This document shows, one piece after another, positions 8,630 to 17,706 of a stretch of DNA of 64,000 nt. Under the pieces are notes generated by a model. The model was not told the DNA's origin. It worked only from the letters and a program-made list of their open reading frames with translations, and did not search any database. Where the stretch lies: positions 62,001-126,000 of the forward strand of contig JAFLTC010000003.1 of the NCBI GenBank assembly GCA_022510615.1, read 5' to 3'. This stretch comes from Lachnospiraceae bacterium (GTDB lineage Bacteria; Bacillota; Clostridia; Lachnospirales; Lachnospiraceae). Within the stretch, counting starts at the first letter, position 1, and every line of letters starts with the position of its first letter. The position numbers and the translations under genes are program-made.

Positions 8630-9553
8630 ATGAAAGATAAACGAATTGTTGTTGCCCTGGGAAGAAACGCCTTCGCAGAAACTTTTCCGGAGCAGCAGAA
8701 AAAAGTTAAAAAAGCAGCAGAAGCCATTGCGGATCTGGTAGAGCAAAAATACCAGATTGTCATTACCCACAGCAATGGTCCGCAGGTAGGTATGATCCAG
8801 ACAGCCATGACCGAATTTTCCCGGCTGGACAGCCGTTACACCGTTGCACCAATGTCTTTATGCGGTGCCATGAGTCAGGGATATATCGGTTATGATTTGC
8901 AAAATGCCATCCGCACCGAACTTTTAAATCGGGGTATTTTTAAACCGGTTTCTACCATCATTACACAGGTTCGGGTAGATCCGTTTGATAAGGCATTTAA
9001 CCACCCGACTAAAATAATCGGACGCATCATGTCCAAGGAGGAGGCTGAAGCCGAGGAGGAAAAAGGCAATTATGTTGTCCCTGAGGGAGATGGCTACCGC
9101 CGTATTATCGCCTCTCCTCATCCGGTGGATATTTATGAAATTGATGCCATTACCGCGCTGTTAGATGCCGGACAGCTTGTGATTGCTGCCGGTGGCGGCG
9201 GAATTCCGGTTATGGAACAGGGAACTTCTTTAAAGGGAGCCAGTGCCGTTATCGAAAAGGACTATACCGCAGCGAAGCTGGCCGATATGATTGATGCTTC
9301 CCATCTTCTCATTCTGACCTCGAAAGAACAGATAACCACCGAAGACGGCAAAAAAACTCTTGGCAGCATCCGGGTGTCCGAAGCCCTTTCCCTGATTGAC
9401 GAGGGGCACTTTAACCCACTTACCACATTGCCAAAAATCGATGCCGGTGTTTCCTTTGTCTCCTCCGGCGAAGGACGGACCGCTATTATTACGAAACTGG
9501 AAAATGCCTATCAGGGTATCAAAGAACGAATGGGGACAATTATTAAACAATGA
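8630..9553 (+). CDS. arcC: Carbamate kinase family protein
   Basis: Carbamate kinases transfer phosphate between carbamoyl phosphate and ADP, giving ATP in arginine, citrulline, agmatine or purine breakdown. Family motifs are THSNGPQVG (about residues 45-53) and the glycine-rich AAGGGGIPV (about 186-194). At 307 residues the length is normal. The N-terminal ALGRNAF differs from the usual ALGGNAL, placing an arginine in a nucleotide-loop glycine position, so this is a divergent member and kinase activity is not certain. No arginine deiminase, transcarbamylase or transporter gene is nearby. It is a single-gene unit with its own promoter and terminator, on the minority strand. Confidence 0.85.
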   Translation: MKDKRIVVALGRNAFAETFPEQQKKVKKAAEAIADLVEQKYQIVITHSNGPQVGMIQTAMTEFSRLDSRYTVAPMSLCGAMSQGYIGYDLQNAIRTELLNRGIFKPVSTIITQVRVDPFDKAFNHPTKIIGRIMSKEEAEAEEEKGNYVVPEGDGYRRIIASPHPVDIYEIDAITALLDAGQLVIAAGGGGIPVMEQGTSLKGASAVIEKDYTAAKLADMIDASHLLILTSKEQITTEDGKKTLGSIRVSEALSLIDEGHFNPLTTLPKIDAGVSFVSSGEGRTAIITKLENAYQGIKERMGTIIKQ

Positions 9554-9623
9554 TTTAATTTTATATTAAATATTTGTTTAATTTTTCTTCTTCTCGAAGC
9601 AAAAAACACTATGCGGTTTTTAG

Positions 9624-9653
9624 AGGGGCGCGTTTCTCAGCCGCCCCTTTTTT
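9624..9653 (+). terminator. Rho-independent terminator of arcC
   Basis: Perfect 7-bp stem AGGGGCG (9624-9630) with CGCCCCT (9642-9648), 11-base loop, followed by a run of T to 9653. Its 3' end touches the stop codon of the convergent M15-peptidase gene. Confidence 0.9.
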
Positions 9654-10881
9654 ATTTCTTTTTTGCCACAAAATGTTGATAGTCCTTTGCATGGGACCAG
9701 TCCCCGCCCCACTCGAAACCATTACGTCTAAATATCCGGTAAGCAATATCCTGTTTATGAATCATCTTTTCTTTATGCTCCCCGGTACATTTTTCCACAT
9801 CCCTCTCTAAATATTCCGAAGCATTTTTCGGGAAAAAGCCATCCTCTCTGACATAAGGGTTTATTTTAGGGTTAATATCGATGGCAAGCCCCAGAGCATG
9901 CCGGGACAATTCCTCCTTTCCCTCTACCTTCCGGTAGTTAAAGGCTGACGTATTATTGTCCTCCATGGACAGTTCATCATCGCCCTCATACTCATCCACC
10001 AGACGGATTTTCTCAATGGGATACTCAAACTTATATAACTGATAGAAGGCCCGCATCGTCTGCCAGGCAATATTTTTGTGAACAATGAGTTCTCCCTCCT
10101 GCACCTGCCTGTTAAAATCATAATAGAGAACCCTTGTGTAGCGCAACTCATCCATAGAAATATCCCTGTTTTCATGAAAGGAAACACCTCGCATTTTTTC
10201 CTGGATATAATCCGGCACCACCGCACTGTTAAAACCCTCTTTGTATACCTTATATACCCCCACATACTTTCTTGTCTGCAGAAGCTGGTAAAGATATAAT
10301 AGCGTAAAAAGAAACAGGGCGGCCTCATACCAGTGTTTTACGCCAAACAACCCGGAGAAGGTCAGGCACGCCATAAAAATTCTGGCAAATACTGTTATCC
10401 ACCAGCAAAATTGCATTCGCCGGTTTGTGCCGCGGTTTGCCATGTCATCGGAAATTCCTACCGTAATATAAATTACCGTATATTCCATCCAGATTTCAAA
10501 AACCGGTACCAGAGTAAAAATTGCCAGTGTCGTCACAATCTGAGCCGCACTGTTGATATAGAACGGCACAATACGAAGCGCCAGTGACAACATCCCACTG
10601 ATAACAGCAAGCAACAGGCAGCTTAGATATTTTTTATTGTGCTTAACCAGCATGCTGACACCAATAATAATGAGAATACAGCCAATGATATCCGGAAAAA
10701 TATCGATCTGCATGCTGTCTCCCAATATATATCCTCTGACATTCTGCTGAATCCCCTCCTGCATATCGGTACCTAAAAATTCACCCTGTGGCTTTACATA
10801 GGTAGGATACTGGATACCTGATACCAGATGAAAATCCAGTCCGGTAAATAAAAGTCCGATTGCAATCAAAAAAATTGCCAC
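9652..10881 (-). CDS. Polytopic membrane protein with C-terminal M15 D,D-/L,D-peptidase domain
   Basis: The N-terminal half has several hydrophobic segments (roughly residues 2-20, 62-79, 86-105, 112-142, 157-178, 185-201). The last ~170 residues are an M15-type zinc peptidase domain of the group that cleaves D-Ala-D-Ala or L-Ala-D-Glu bonds. The zinc ligands expected are H328 and D335 in SRHALGLAIDINP and H403 in DWSHAKDYQHF, with NNTSAFNYR (309-317) as a further family stretch. M15 enzymes usually have a signal peptide or single anchor, so a multi-pass N-terminus is unusual. Start is GTG (10881) with AGGAGG seven bases upstream. Likely target: peptidoglycan stem peptides, if the domain faces outside. 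Last gene of the 17472-9652 run. Confidence 0.75.
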   Translation of the reverse strand: MAIFLIAIGLLFTGLDFHLVSGIQYPTYVKPQGEFLGTDMQEGIQQNVRGYILGDSMQIDIFPDIIGCILIIIGVSMLVKHNKKYLSCLLLAVISGMLSLALRIVPFYINSAAQIVTTLAIFTLVPVFEIWMEYTVIYITVGISDDMANRGTNRRMQFCWWITVFARIFMACLTFSGLFGVKHWYEAALFLFTLLYLYQLLQTRKYVGVYKVYKEGFNSAVVPDYIQEKMRGVSFHENRDISMDELRYTRVLYYDFNRQVQEGELIVHKNIAWQTMRAFYQLYKFEYPIEKIRLVDEYEGDDELSMEDNNTSAFNYRKVEGKEELSRHALGLAIDINPKINPYVREDGFFPKNASEYLERDVEKCTGEHKEKMIHKQDIAYRIFRRNGFEWGGDWSHAKDYQHFVAKKK

Positions 10882-10922
10882 ACGACCACCTCCTGTTATA
10901 TCGTTATTAATTATATTTGAAT

Positions 10923-11096
10923 TTAATTTTGTTTCCTTACTATTTTATATTCATCATCTGTCTGATAATACGGACATGCCTCGTAAGAGGAACTAAGAAA
11001 ACGAGCCATTTCATCTTCATCTAAATTCACCTCACACTCCCCGTACCCATCCTCGTCACAGACATAAAAAGCACAAAATTCACAATCTGCTATCAT
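10923..11096 (-). CDS. Small cysteine-rich protein, DUF6472-like
   Basis: A 57-residue acidic protein with cysteines in CEFC (residues 5 and 8), at 13 and 20, and in ACPYY near residue 40. It ends in DEYKIVRKQN. The pattern matches a short Lachnospiraceae family that I recall as DUF6472; that name is from memory. The cysteine spacing suggests a small metal-binding fold, function unknown. I chose the ATG at 11096, which overlaps the stop of the upstream ABC permease (ATGA), over a GTG nine codons earlier. It lies between the exporter and the M15 peptidase and is probably co-transcribed. Confidence 0.7.
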   Translation of the reverse strand: MIADCEFCAFYVCDEDGYGECEVNLDEDEMARFLSSSYEACPYYQTDDEYKIVRKQN

Positions 11097-12220
11097 TTCC
11101 ACCTCTTCTTTCTCTGTCTCCACCAGTAAACAGCGCCAAAGATCATTGTCACTCCCAGTAACACTCCCACCTCAAAAACATTCCCGTAAACAGCCTTCAG
11201 ATAATAGGCGGGCGGACACAAATAGGCAAAGACAGACAGTCCCGGAATCACCGCGGACAAATTGACAAATACCGGTGTGGCTACGGCACTGGCAAATAAA
11301 AAGGTAAGGGAAATCCCCCACATGACGCTGCTTTCCCATTTGCCACCGGCAAATAAAGCCACAAACATTATTATCATTATATCATAAATTCCCAAACAGG
11401 CAATTTCTTTCCCGGACAAAAACGAGAAATTTCCACATATCTCAGCCATCAGTCCGGCGATTGATACAAAAAGTACCGGTATCCCCGCAGAAAGAAGGGG
11501 AAGAACTGCCCGAATCTCTGCCGGAGCCGTCAGATAAAGCCCCCGTCTTTTATCCTCCTGCCACATTTGAATCCCACAGAAGCCGGCAAGCAGGATAAAA
11601 AGTGCCATCACACCCTTAACCGGAGCCGTCAGATAATCCCCTAGTCCCTTTTTTCCCTCTATGCTCTCCTCATAGGAAAACTGAAAAGTAGCCTGCCTTT
11701 TCTGATTCTCTTCATAGGTTCGCCGGATTTCTCCCTCCTCGACCTGATAGGAGGCAAAGAGTCCCGAATTCATCACATACTCTGCCACCATGTTTTTCCC
11801 ATAGCATTCAAAAACAGCGGCAAAAACGGTTTCCCCCACTAGAGAGTGTATCCAGCTGCCCCTCCGGTAATACTGGATTACCACTCCTTCATACTTTCTT
11901 TCTGCCAGTTTATATTCCATTTCTGCCGGAAAATAATATCCACACTGCAGGATTCCTCTTTGCAGTCCCTGTCGGATTTCCTCCTGGGAATGACAAGGTA
12001 CAAAAGTAATAATCCCCTCATGCCCGGCAAGTTTTCTCATAACCTCTGCCCCCATGCCTTCTGACTTCTCGCTGGCGATACCGACACAGACCGCTGTGGA
12101 CTCCTGATGCGCCATATAAGAAAACACCGCCGTCCCCACCGGCATAAGAAAAAGCAGTATAATAAAAAGGGGCTGTCTGAAAAAACGCTTTCCATATTTT
12201 TTCGCCCAGAGCCAAATCAT
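11093..12220 (-). CDS. ABC-2 type transporter permease
   Basis: 375-residue permease of the ABC-2 exporter type: one N-terminal membrane segment (about residues 16-35), an extracytoplasmic region of about 150 residues, then five or six membrane segments. The start overlaps the stop of the preceding permease gene by four bases (ATGA), so the two are almost certainly a heterodimeric channel served by the ATPase encoded at 14930-15601. Substrate unknown; such exporters often carry peptides, lipids or drugs. Confidence 0.85.
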   Translation of the reverse strand: MIWLWAKKYGKRFFRQPLFIILLFLMPVGTAVFSYMAHQESTAVCVGIASEKSEGMGAEVMRKLAGHEGIITFVPCHSQEEIRQGLQRGILQCGYYFPAEMEYKLAERKYEGVVIQYYRRGSWIHSLVGETVFAAVFECYGKNMVAEYVMNSGLFASYQVEEGEIRRTYEENQKRQATFQFSYEESIEGKKGLGDYLTAPVKGVMALFILLAGFCGIQMWQEDKRRGLYLTAPAEIRAVLPLLSAGIPVLFVSIAGLMAEICGNFSFLSGKEIACLGIYDIMIIMFVALFAGGKWESSVMWGISLTFLFASAVATPVFVNLSAVIPGLSVFAYLCPPAYYLKAVYGNVFEVGVLLGVTMIFGAVYWWRQRKKRWK

Positions 12221-13389
12221 ACTCTCTTACCCCCTCTCCGTTTGAAAACACCGGCAAGGATAAGAAAAAGTCCGCCATAGCCAATAATACCAAGGCTTAA
12301 AATATCAAACCGCCCCTTCCATATGCTGTAAAAAAACTCCTGCATCATAACCCCGCCTGGAAGAACCCTCCCCAGCGAAACCATGCCCTGTGGCAGCATA
12401 TAGGGTGGAAAAATACCACCCGGCAAAAACACAAAAATTATGGCAGAGAAAAATACCATAAGCACCGCCCCCGCTCTCCCCTTGCCCATGGAATAGAGAA
12501 AATGAAAAAATGCCGTCAGCATAAAACAGATTGGTAACATAGCAAGCAGGGAGAACAAAATCCCTCCCGTCTCTCCCAGATACAGACAGGCAGAAATGCA
12601 GGCAGCTGCTCCCACCACATACAGACATCCCATCATCATTCCCATGGATACCGTGAGCTGATACAGGGAGCCGACTCCCTGCCGTTTTAACTGCAGTGAC
12701 AGCTCCGGTGGCACACGCTGCATCAATCCTACTGCCGGAATCCCCAGCAAAACTAACAGACAGGTAAGACCTGCCGTCATCAGACGGTTTCCATCCGACA
12801 TTCCATCCTCCCCGACAATAGCCTGATTATCAAAAATCCTCTCCTGCAATAAAACGAAGCTGATATATTCCCTGTTCATGTCCAAGGATACCCTTTCTAT
12901 GCTGCCTGCCACGCCATATTTCCGGTATAACTCATAGGCTGTAAAATCCCCCGCCTTTGCACTTAACACAAGGGAGGCACCGGACTGGGAAAACTCCTTT
13001 ATGAGCCCGGAATCCATCGTGGGCGTTTCCGGGAGATAGACCCGGATTGCCGCCTCTTCATTTCGGTATATCTGAGTCAGAATTCCTTTCGGAATCACAA
13101 GAAGAGCAGAAATCTCTCCCTGCTCCAGTTTTTCTCTTCCCTCTTCTTCTCCCATTTTTTCAAAGTCACAAAGTGAGGAAAGGTGATTCATATTTTCCAC
13201 ATATCCTATCAGTGAAGCCATTACCTCATCTTCTCTGGCAATGGATACTCCGACTTTTATCCGGCCGTTTAGCTGAAATGCCTTTAAACATCCCAAAAAC
13301 AAAATCAGCATTCCTGCCATAGACAGAAAAATGACAGGGAGGACCTTAACGGTCCTCTTTGCCATTTTTTTCATATATTCTTTTTTCAT
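12217..13389 (-). CDS. ABC-2 type transporter permease
   Basis: Second permease of the exporter, 390 residues, with the same layout: N-terminal membrane segment, a large extracytoplasmic domain (about residues 40-205), then about five membrane segments to the C-terminus. I prefer the ATG at 13389, which lies two bases after the stop of the upstream gene (TAAATATG). A TTG 20 codons earlier extends the frame but sits inside the upstream gene. No good Shine-Dalgarno site precedes 13389, so translation probably depends on coupling. Confidence 0.85.
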   Translation of the reverse strand: MKKEYMKKMAKRTVKVLPVIFLSMAGMLILFLGCLKAFQLNGRIKVGVSIAREDEVMASLIGYVENMNHLSSLCDFEKMGEEEGREKLEQGEISALLVIPKGILTQIYRNEEAAIRVYLPETPTMDSGLIKEFSQSGASLVLSAKAGDFTAYELYRKYGVAGSIERVSLDMNREYISFVLLQERIFDNQAIVGEDGMSDGNRLMTAGLTCLLVLLGIPAVGLMQRVPPELSLQLKRQGVGSLYQLTVSMGMMMGCLYVVGAAACISACLYLGETGGILFSLLAMLPICFMLTAFFHFLYSMGKGRAGAVLMVFFSAIIFVFLPGGIFPPYMLPQGMVSLGRVLPGGVMMQEFFYSIWKGRFDILSLGIIGYGGLFLILAGVFKRRGGKRV

Positions 13390-13391
13390 AT

Positions 13392-14870
13392 TTATGATTG
13401 ATTTGGAAGATTTGTCAGATCCGAAAGATTGGGAACTGAAATTTCCCAATCCGCCATAAGTTTTATGATTCCCATCTGGATTTCTGTCGCATACGGTGCA
13501 TAATCCGTAAGACTCTTAACTTCTACCGTTTCCCCTTCCGGTGGTTCAACACTGCCATCCAGTTTACCTATCTTCGTATCGATTGCCAGAGAGAAAAGTT
13601 TTTTCCCCTGTACCTCCAAGGACACATCATCCAGAATGACGTCAACATAGCTGCCCGGTTTCAAATCCTTCACAGAACCTGTACAGGTGAAATTTGCCAA
13701 CTCACTTCCCATTGACGATACCGTTCCGATAAAGGAATAACCATTATCTGCTTTTGACAGACTCTCGGTAAACGAAAGGGTACCAAAAGAAATATCGTTC
13801 ACAGACAAATCTGCTGTCAAAGCTGTATCCAGAGTATCACCTTCCATACTCTTTTTTACCACCGTTAAACTTCCAGTACCGGATGCATCTTGCCCTGATA
13901 TTTTTAAGGTTGCCGTAGAATTCCCTTTCTCTCCTTCAAAAGTAAGGGAAATCGTAAACGGAGTATTCTCCACAGCGATAACGGTTTCCAGCCCTGTCAG
14001 ATTACCGTTTTCGCCATATACCGAGAATGTGAAATCCTGCGTATATTTGGACAGTTCTTCAGCAATTGTCTTTAACCCGGATATTAAATCAAAGTTTTCG
14101 GTACCATTGCTACTAGGTAAAGTCTGTCCCAACGTTTTCGCATAACTGTTAATCCAGCCGACAACTTTTTCCTGTCCTTCCATAAAAGCAACAAAATCAT
14201 TTATCATCGTATCCATTGCTTCTTTTGTAATGGTCAACTGGTAGCCCTCTTTATCATCTTCTAATTTCTCGCAAGACATATCATCCTTCAGCTTTTCGAT
14301 TTCCTTTTCGAAAAACTCGATGATATCTTCCTGAAACTCTTTGATATCCTCAGACGGTAGTGTCTGCATATTTGCCTGGGAGGAAACGGATTCTCCCATT
14401 TTCGGATCAAGCTGAAATACCTTTCCGTTTACCAGCTCCGGAACAGACACAATCATTTTGTCCTTATCCTCATAAATATTAGCGGATAATGTACTACCTC
14501 CCTTGGCAATATTTAACGTCACATTTGTCTTTTGTTCTTTCACATCATACTGGCTTCCCAATTCAGCTGTAAATTCCGACAAATCAACTCCTGTCGGCGC
14601 TATTGTAGGGTCTAACTGTAAATTGGAAATCTGCATGTCTATCATACTCGATTCTTCATTCATGCTTTTGGTCAGTTCCGCATACCCCAGATAATCATTG
14701 ATTGGTGACTCACTGAGCTTATCTCCCGCCTGAGCCAAAAGGTCAAATGCCTCCTGCTTACCGGATGAAAAAACTCCACGGGCTGCCATTACCCCCACGG
14801 AAGCCCCGGCAACTACAATAACAATTGCCACAATTAGTGCTATTATTTTTCCTGTCTTCTTGTTTTCCAT
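13392..14870 (-). CDS. Membrane-anchored extracytoplasmic protein of the ABC-2 exporter operon, function unknown
   Basis: 492 residues with a short basic N-terminus, one hydrophobic helix (about residues 8-28) and a long beta-rich region rich in Thr, Ser and acidic residues, presumably outside the cell. I do not recognise the family with confidence. It may be related to the lipoprotein- or DUF6583-like proteins found beside clostridial ABC-2 exporters, but that is a guess. The start is the ATG at 14870 preceded by GGAGGAAGAA; an in-frame ATG four codons earlier overlaps that site. It lies between the ATPase gene (59-base gap) and the first permease, which argues for an accessory substrate-binding or assembly role. 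Confidence 0.7.
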   Translation of the reverse strand: MENKKTGKIIALIVAIVIVVAGASVGVMAARGVFSSGKQEAFDLLAQAGDKLSESPINDYLGYAELTKSMNEESSMIDMQISNLQLDPTIAPTGVDLSEFTAELGSQYDVKEQKTNVTLNIAKGGSTLSANIYEDKDKMIVSVPELVNGKVFQLDPKMGESVSSQANMQTLPSEDIKEFQEDIIEFFEKEIEKLKDDMSCEKLEDDKEGYQLTITKEAMDTMINDFVAFMEGQEKVVGWINSYAKTLGQTLPSSNGTENFDLISGLKTIAEELSKYTQDFTFSVYGENGNLTGLETVIAVENTPFTISLTFEGEKGNSTATLKISGQDASGTGSLTVVKKSMEGDTLDTALTADLSVNDISFGTLSFTESLSKADNGYSFIGTVSSMGSELANFTCTGSVKDLKPGSYVDVILDDVSLEVQGKKLFSLAIDTKIGKLDGSVEPPEGETVEVKSLTDYAPYATEIQMGIIKLMADWEISVPNLSDLTNLPNQS

Positions 14871-14929
14871 TTCTTCCTCCATTCTGCCACATGTGCAATG
14901 TAATATAAAAATCCTCTTATCTATAATAA

Positions 14930-15601
14930 TCAGCTAAGCATCCATTGCCTCAGATACCCGCTGTTTATTTCTTTATCCAGTTGTTCAATACATCCGTCTT
15001 TTATCCCGTAAATCCGGTCACAGACCTGTAACTCCGGTAGCTCGTGGGAGGCAAGTAAAACACTGTGACCCGCCTTCACATAGGTTTTCAAGTAATCTAT
15101 AATAATTTGCTTGGCCACCAAATCAAGAGCGGCTCCCGGCTCATCCAAAATGAGTATATCCGGGTTATCAGAAAGCGCACAAGCAATGCTCAGCCTCTTT
15201 TTCATACCGCCGGAAAGGCGGCTGACACGTTTTTTATAAAAATCGGTAATACCCAGTGCCGCAGGTACGCCCATCTCCAAATCTTTCTTTAATCTTTCTT
15301 TCTGTCCCCGATACCAAAGCTCTAAATTATCTTTTACCGTCAATTCCTCAAATAGCGGATTTTCCTGAGGTACAAAACCAACCGCAGATGCCAGTTTCTG
15401 TCCAGCCACCTGCTCTCCTTGTAATACAATCTCCCCGGCATCCGATTTGATTCCCCCAGCCAGTATTTCTAACAGCGTGGATTTTCCAACACCGTTTGTT
15501 CCTGCCAGTCCCACGCACTCACCTTCCCTAATGGTAAGGCAGACGTTATCCAATACAAGCTGTTTTCCGTAACTTTTGCTAATCCCCTTCGCTTCTAACA
15601 T
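14930..15601 (-). CDS. ABC transporter ATP-binding protein
   Basis: 223-residue ATPase with Walker A GTNGVGKST (34-42), signature RLSGGMKKR, Walker B ILILDEP and a switch histidine in ASHELPE. It supplies energy for the two ABC-2 permeases encoded downstream. ATG at 15601 has GGAGGAAACA directly upstream; the gene overlaps the PAP2 phosphatase gene by seven bases. Similar to the ATPases of multidrug, lantibiotic-immunity and lipid exporters, so the substrate cannot be read from it. Confidence 0.92.
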   Translation of the reverse strand: MLEAKGISKSYGKQLVLDNVCLTIREGECVGLAGTNGVGKSTLLEILAGGIKSDAGEIVLQGEQVAGQKLASAVGFVPQENPLFEELTVKDNLELWYRGQKERLKKDLEMGVPAALGITDFYKKRVSRLSGGMKKRLSIACALSDNPDILILDEPGAALDLVAKQIIIDYLKTYVKAGHSVLLASHELPELQVCDRIYGIKDGCIEQLDKEINSGYLRQWMLS

Positions 15602-16128
15602 TGTTTCCTCCGGTTTTCAAAGGCATGCACCACACCTACAGATAAAATCCCCATGACCACACCAAACACTGCTCCTGCCAGCACATCGGTAGGATAATGG
15701 ACATAAAAATACATCCGGGAGAGGGCAATGATGACAGCTCCCAGTACCGCGGCCAGCCCCCATCGTCTATCCCAGAGAAAAATACTGATGGCAGCGGCAA
15801 AGGCTGCCATCGTATGTCCCGAAGGAAAAGAAAAATCTTTCGGCTCCGCTATCAGCATCTCAATTTCCTGATGACGCCAGCATGGTCTTGGTCTGGCAAT
15901 CACATTCTTTAACAGAACATTTCCCGCCAGTAGACAGAAAATAAGTGCCAGTGCAACAGTAATTCCCACCTTCCTCGTCTGTCGAAAAAGCAAAAGAAGC
16001 ACCGCCGTGACAATCCAAACAGCTCCGCCTTCTCCCATTATGGTAAACAATTTCATTATGGGTGTAAGTACCGGATTTCTAATATCCAAAAACATATCCA
16101 GTACCGTATAATCCAACCATTCAATCAA
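15595..16128 (-). CDS. PAP2 family membrane phosphatase
   Basis: Integral membrane phosphatase of the PAP2 superfamily with all three catalytic motifs: KNVIARPRP (74-82), PSGH (102-105) and SRMYFYVHYPTD (137-148). Members remove phosphate from lipid pyrophosphates such as undecaprenyl pyrophosphate or phosphatidate. About five membrane helices and 177 residues are typical for the BcrC/YodM type. The start is TTG at 16128 after GGGAGAATTG. Given the neighbouring exporter, muropeptidase and GH10-like protein, recycling of the cell-wall lipid carrier is plausible, though not shown. Confidence 0.9.
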   Translation of the reverse strand: MIEWLDYTVLDMFLDIRNPVLTPIMKLFTIMGEGGAVWIVTAVLLLLFRQTRKVGITVALALIFCLLAGNVLLKNVIARPRPCWRHQEIEMLIAEPKDFSFPSGHTMAAFAAAISIFLWDRRWGLAAVLGAVIIALSRMYFYVHYPTDVLAGAVFGVVMGILSVGVVHAFENRRKQC

Positions 16129-16161
16129 AACAATTCTCCCTAAAAGGTAACGTCCATGTCT

Positions 16162-17472
16162 TTATTTTTTCTTGTTTTTCTTTGCTTTCTTTTTTACCTT
16201 CTTTTTTGCCTTTATCTTTACGACACAGTATTTTTTTACCGTGCCATGGTACGCATAAATTTTTACCGTTCCTTTTTTCTTCGCCTTTACAACACCGTTT
16301 TTATTTACGGTTGCCAGTTTTTTATTGGATGATTTCCATTTTATCGTTTTTTTGCCGCGAAGCGGACTGACAGATAACTTCAGCTTAAATTTTTTTCCGG
16401 CACGAATGGTCTTTTTCTTTTTATTCAGCTTCACGAAGCGAATTACCTTCAAATAATTTTCCATTTCCTTCGCTGCCCCGGAACGGTATAAATCGGTATA
16501 GCTGAACAGAACATATCCCTCGCTGTTTCCCGCTTTTATTTTTCCAAGCTGCATTGCAATATTTTTACTGGATTTTTTCCAACCCACATCATCTTTCATT
16601 TTTTCTCCTGCCCTGTATAGCGCCAGTCCGATATACATCGGAATATCCCTCGTATTCAAAGAGCGCCACTGCGCCAGACGATTGCTAAACATTGCCGTCT
16701 TTTTTCCGCCAACCAGGTAATTATCAGACCAGTAAATCTGTGGAATAATATAATCGATATAACCGCTCTGGCTCATCCATGTTTTTACATCCGCACCGAT
16801 TCTTTCACAATTATCGACATTTCCTGCCGGGCTGATGCCAAACTTTAACTTTCTATTTTTCGCCTTTACGGTCTGGTACACTTTTCTTACCATGGCATTT
16901 ACGTTTGCCATCCGGGTCGCTTTTTTTACTTTATTATACTTCTTTTCGTTGGTAGGATAAAAGTAATCGTCAAAATGAATGCCATCCACCGGATACCGGT
17001 TGATAATTTCCTTCACCTGATTTACAACCCTCTCTGTGGTAGCTGCCTGCGCCGGGTCTAGTACCTTTTTATACGTGACTCGGTAAGGATTCATCCATGC
17101 ATGGAAGGAAAGACCATATTTGTGGGCGTAGGAAATCAGTATTTTCAGCGGGTCAAAGGTCGGCGCCGCTCCCTTATCTAACAGATACTTACTCCACTTA
17201 TACGTAGCGGAGGGATAAATGGCATCATCAAAAGACCGCACATGGAAATACACGGTATTACAGCCGTTTACCTTAATGTTATAAAACAATTTGTCCGCAT
17301 TGGCGCGAAACTGGCTCTCAGATTTCGTGCATAACCCGGCACTTTTGTACTCAAAGCAGGATACCCACACTCCCCTGACACTGTAGGAGCCTGCCTGTGC
17401 CTTCGTTCCTTCTCCCATCCCTAACGTCCCCGCAATCAAAATAACTGCCAGAATCATAAAAAGACGTTTCAT
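16162..17472 (-). CDS. Secreted GH10-like (GHL10/DUF187) glycosidase with C-terminal Ig-like domain
   Basis: A signal peptide (residues 1-27, likely cleaved near AQAGS) is followed by a TIM-barrel domain of the glycosyl-hydrolase-like 10 family (about 30-340). Recognisable stretches are RGVWVSCFEYKSAG (33-46), the FHAWMNPYR strand (123-131) and DGIHFDDYFYP (163-173) with the acidic pair at 168-169. Residues about 345-415 form a Big_2-type Ig domain (KWKSSNKKLATVNKNGVV), and the C-terminus is a lysine-rich tail that could bind the anionic wall. Relatives are thought to act on peptidoglycan or other polysaccharides. Its own promoter precedes it; PAP2 and the ABC genes follow at short distances. 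Confidence 0.85.
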   Translation of the reverse strand: MKRLFMILAVILIAGTLGMGEGTKAQAGSYSVRGVWVSCFEYKSAGLCTKSESQFRANADKLFYNIKVNGCNTVYFHVRSFDDAIYPSATYKWSKYLLDKGAAPTFDPLKILISYAHKYGLSFHAWMNPYRVTYKKVLDPAQAATTERVVNQVKEIINRYPVDGIHFDDYFYPTNEKKYNKVKKATRMANVNAMVRKVYQTVKAKNRKLKFGISPAGNVDNCERIGADVKTWMSQSGYIDYIIPQIYWSDNYLVGGKKTAMFSNRLAQWRSLNTRDIPMYIGLALYRAGEKMKDDVGWKKSSKNIAMQLGKIKAGNSEGYVLFSYTDLYRSGAAKEMENYLKVIRFVKLNKKKKTIRAGKKFKLKLSVSPLRGKKTIKWKSSNKKLATVNKNGVVKAKKKGTVKIYAYHGTVKKYCVVKIKAKKKVKKKAKKNKKK

Positions 17473-17525
17473 AAATCATACACCTCAATTCTATATTTTT
17501 TGTGATTTCTCATGCTATGCATTTT

Positions 17526-17554
17526 ATAATAAATATATAATTATTTTATGTCAA
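17526..17554 (-). promoter_or_regulatory. Sigma-A promoter for the GH10-like gene and probably the downstream envelope operon
   Basis: On the minus strand TTGACA (17549-17554), a 17-base AT-rich spacer and TATTAT (17526-17531), 54 bases before the ATG at 17472. Confidence 0.75.
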
Positions 17555-17627
17555 AATACAAAAAATACATTTTGTAATTATACTATAATTCTGGGAATTA
17601 TGCAAATTTTTAGAATTGAGATATATC

Positions 17628-17671
17628 TTGACAACCATTAGCACTTTTGTTATTGTTAGATTGAGTTCAAT
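17628..17671 (+). promoter_or_regulatory. Promoter of the flavin-binding protein gene, with a palindrome at the start site
   Basis: TTGACA (17628-17633), 17-base spacer, TATTGT (17651-17656). The dyad ATTGA-GT-TCAAT (17660-17671) falls where transcription should start and could be a repressor site, but five-base arms are weak evidence. Confidence 0.65.
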
Positions 17672-17706
17672 TTAATTTTATAAAATATAAAAGGAGGAAA
17701 AGAACA

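Noticed and set aside
8434-8808. 124-codon minus-strand ORF opposite the start of arcC
   Set aside because: Shadow of arcC plus repeats; covers the arcC promoter.
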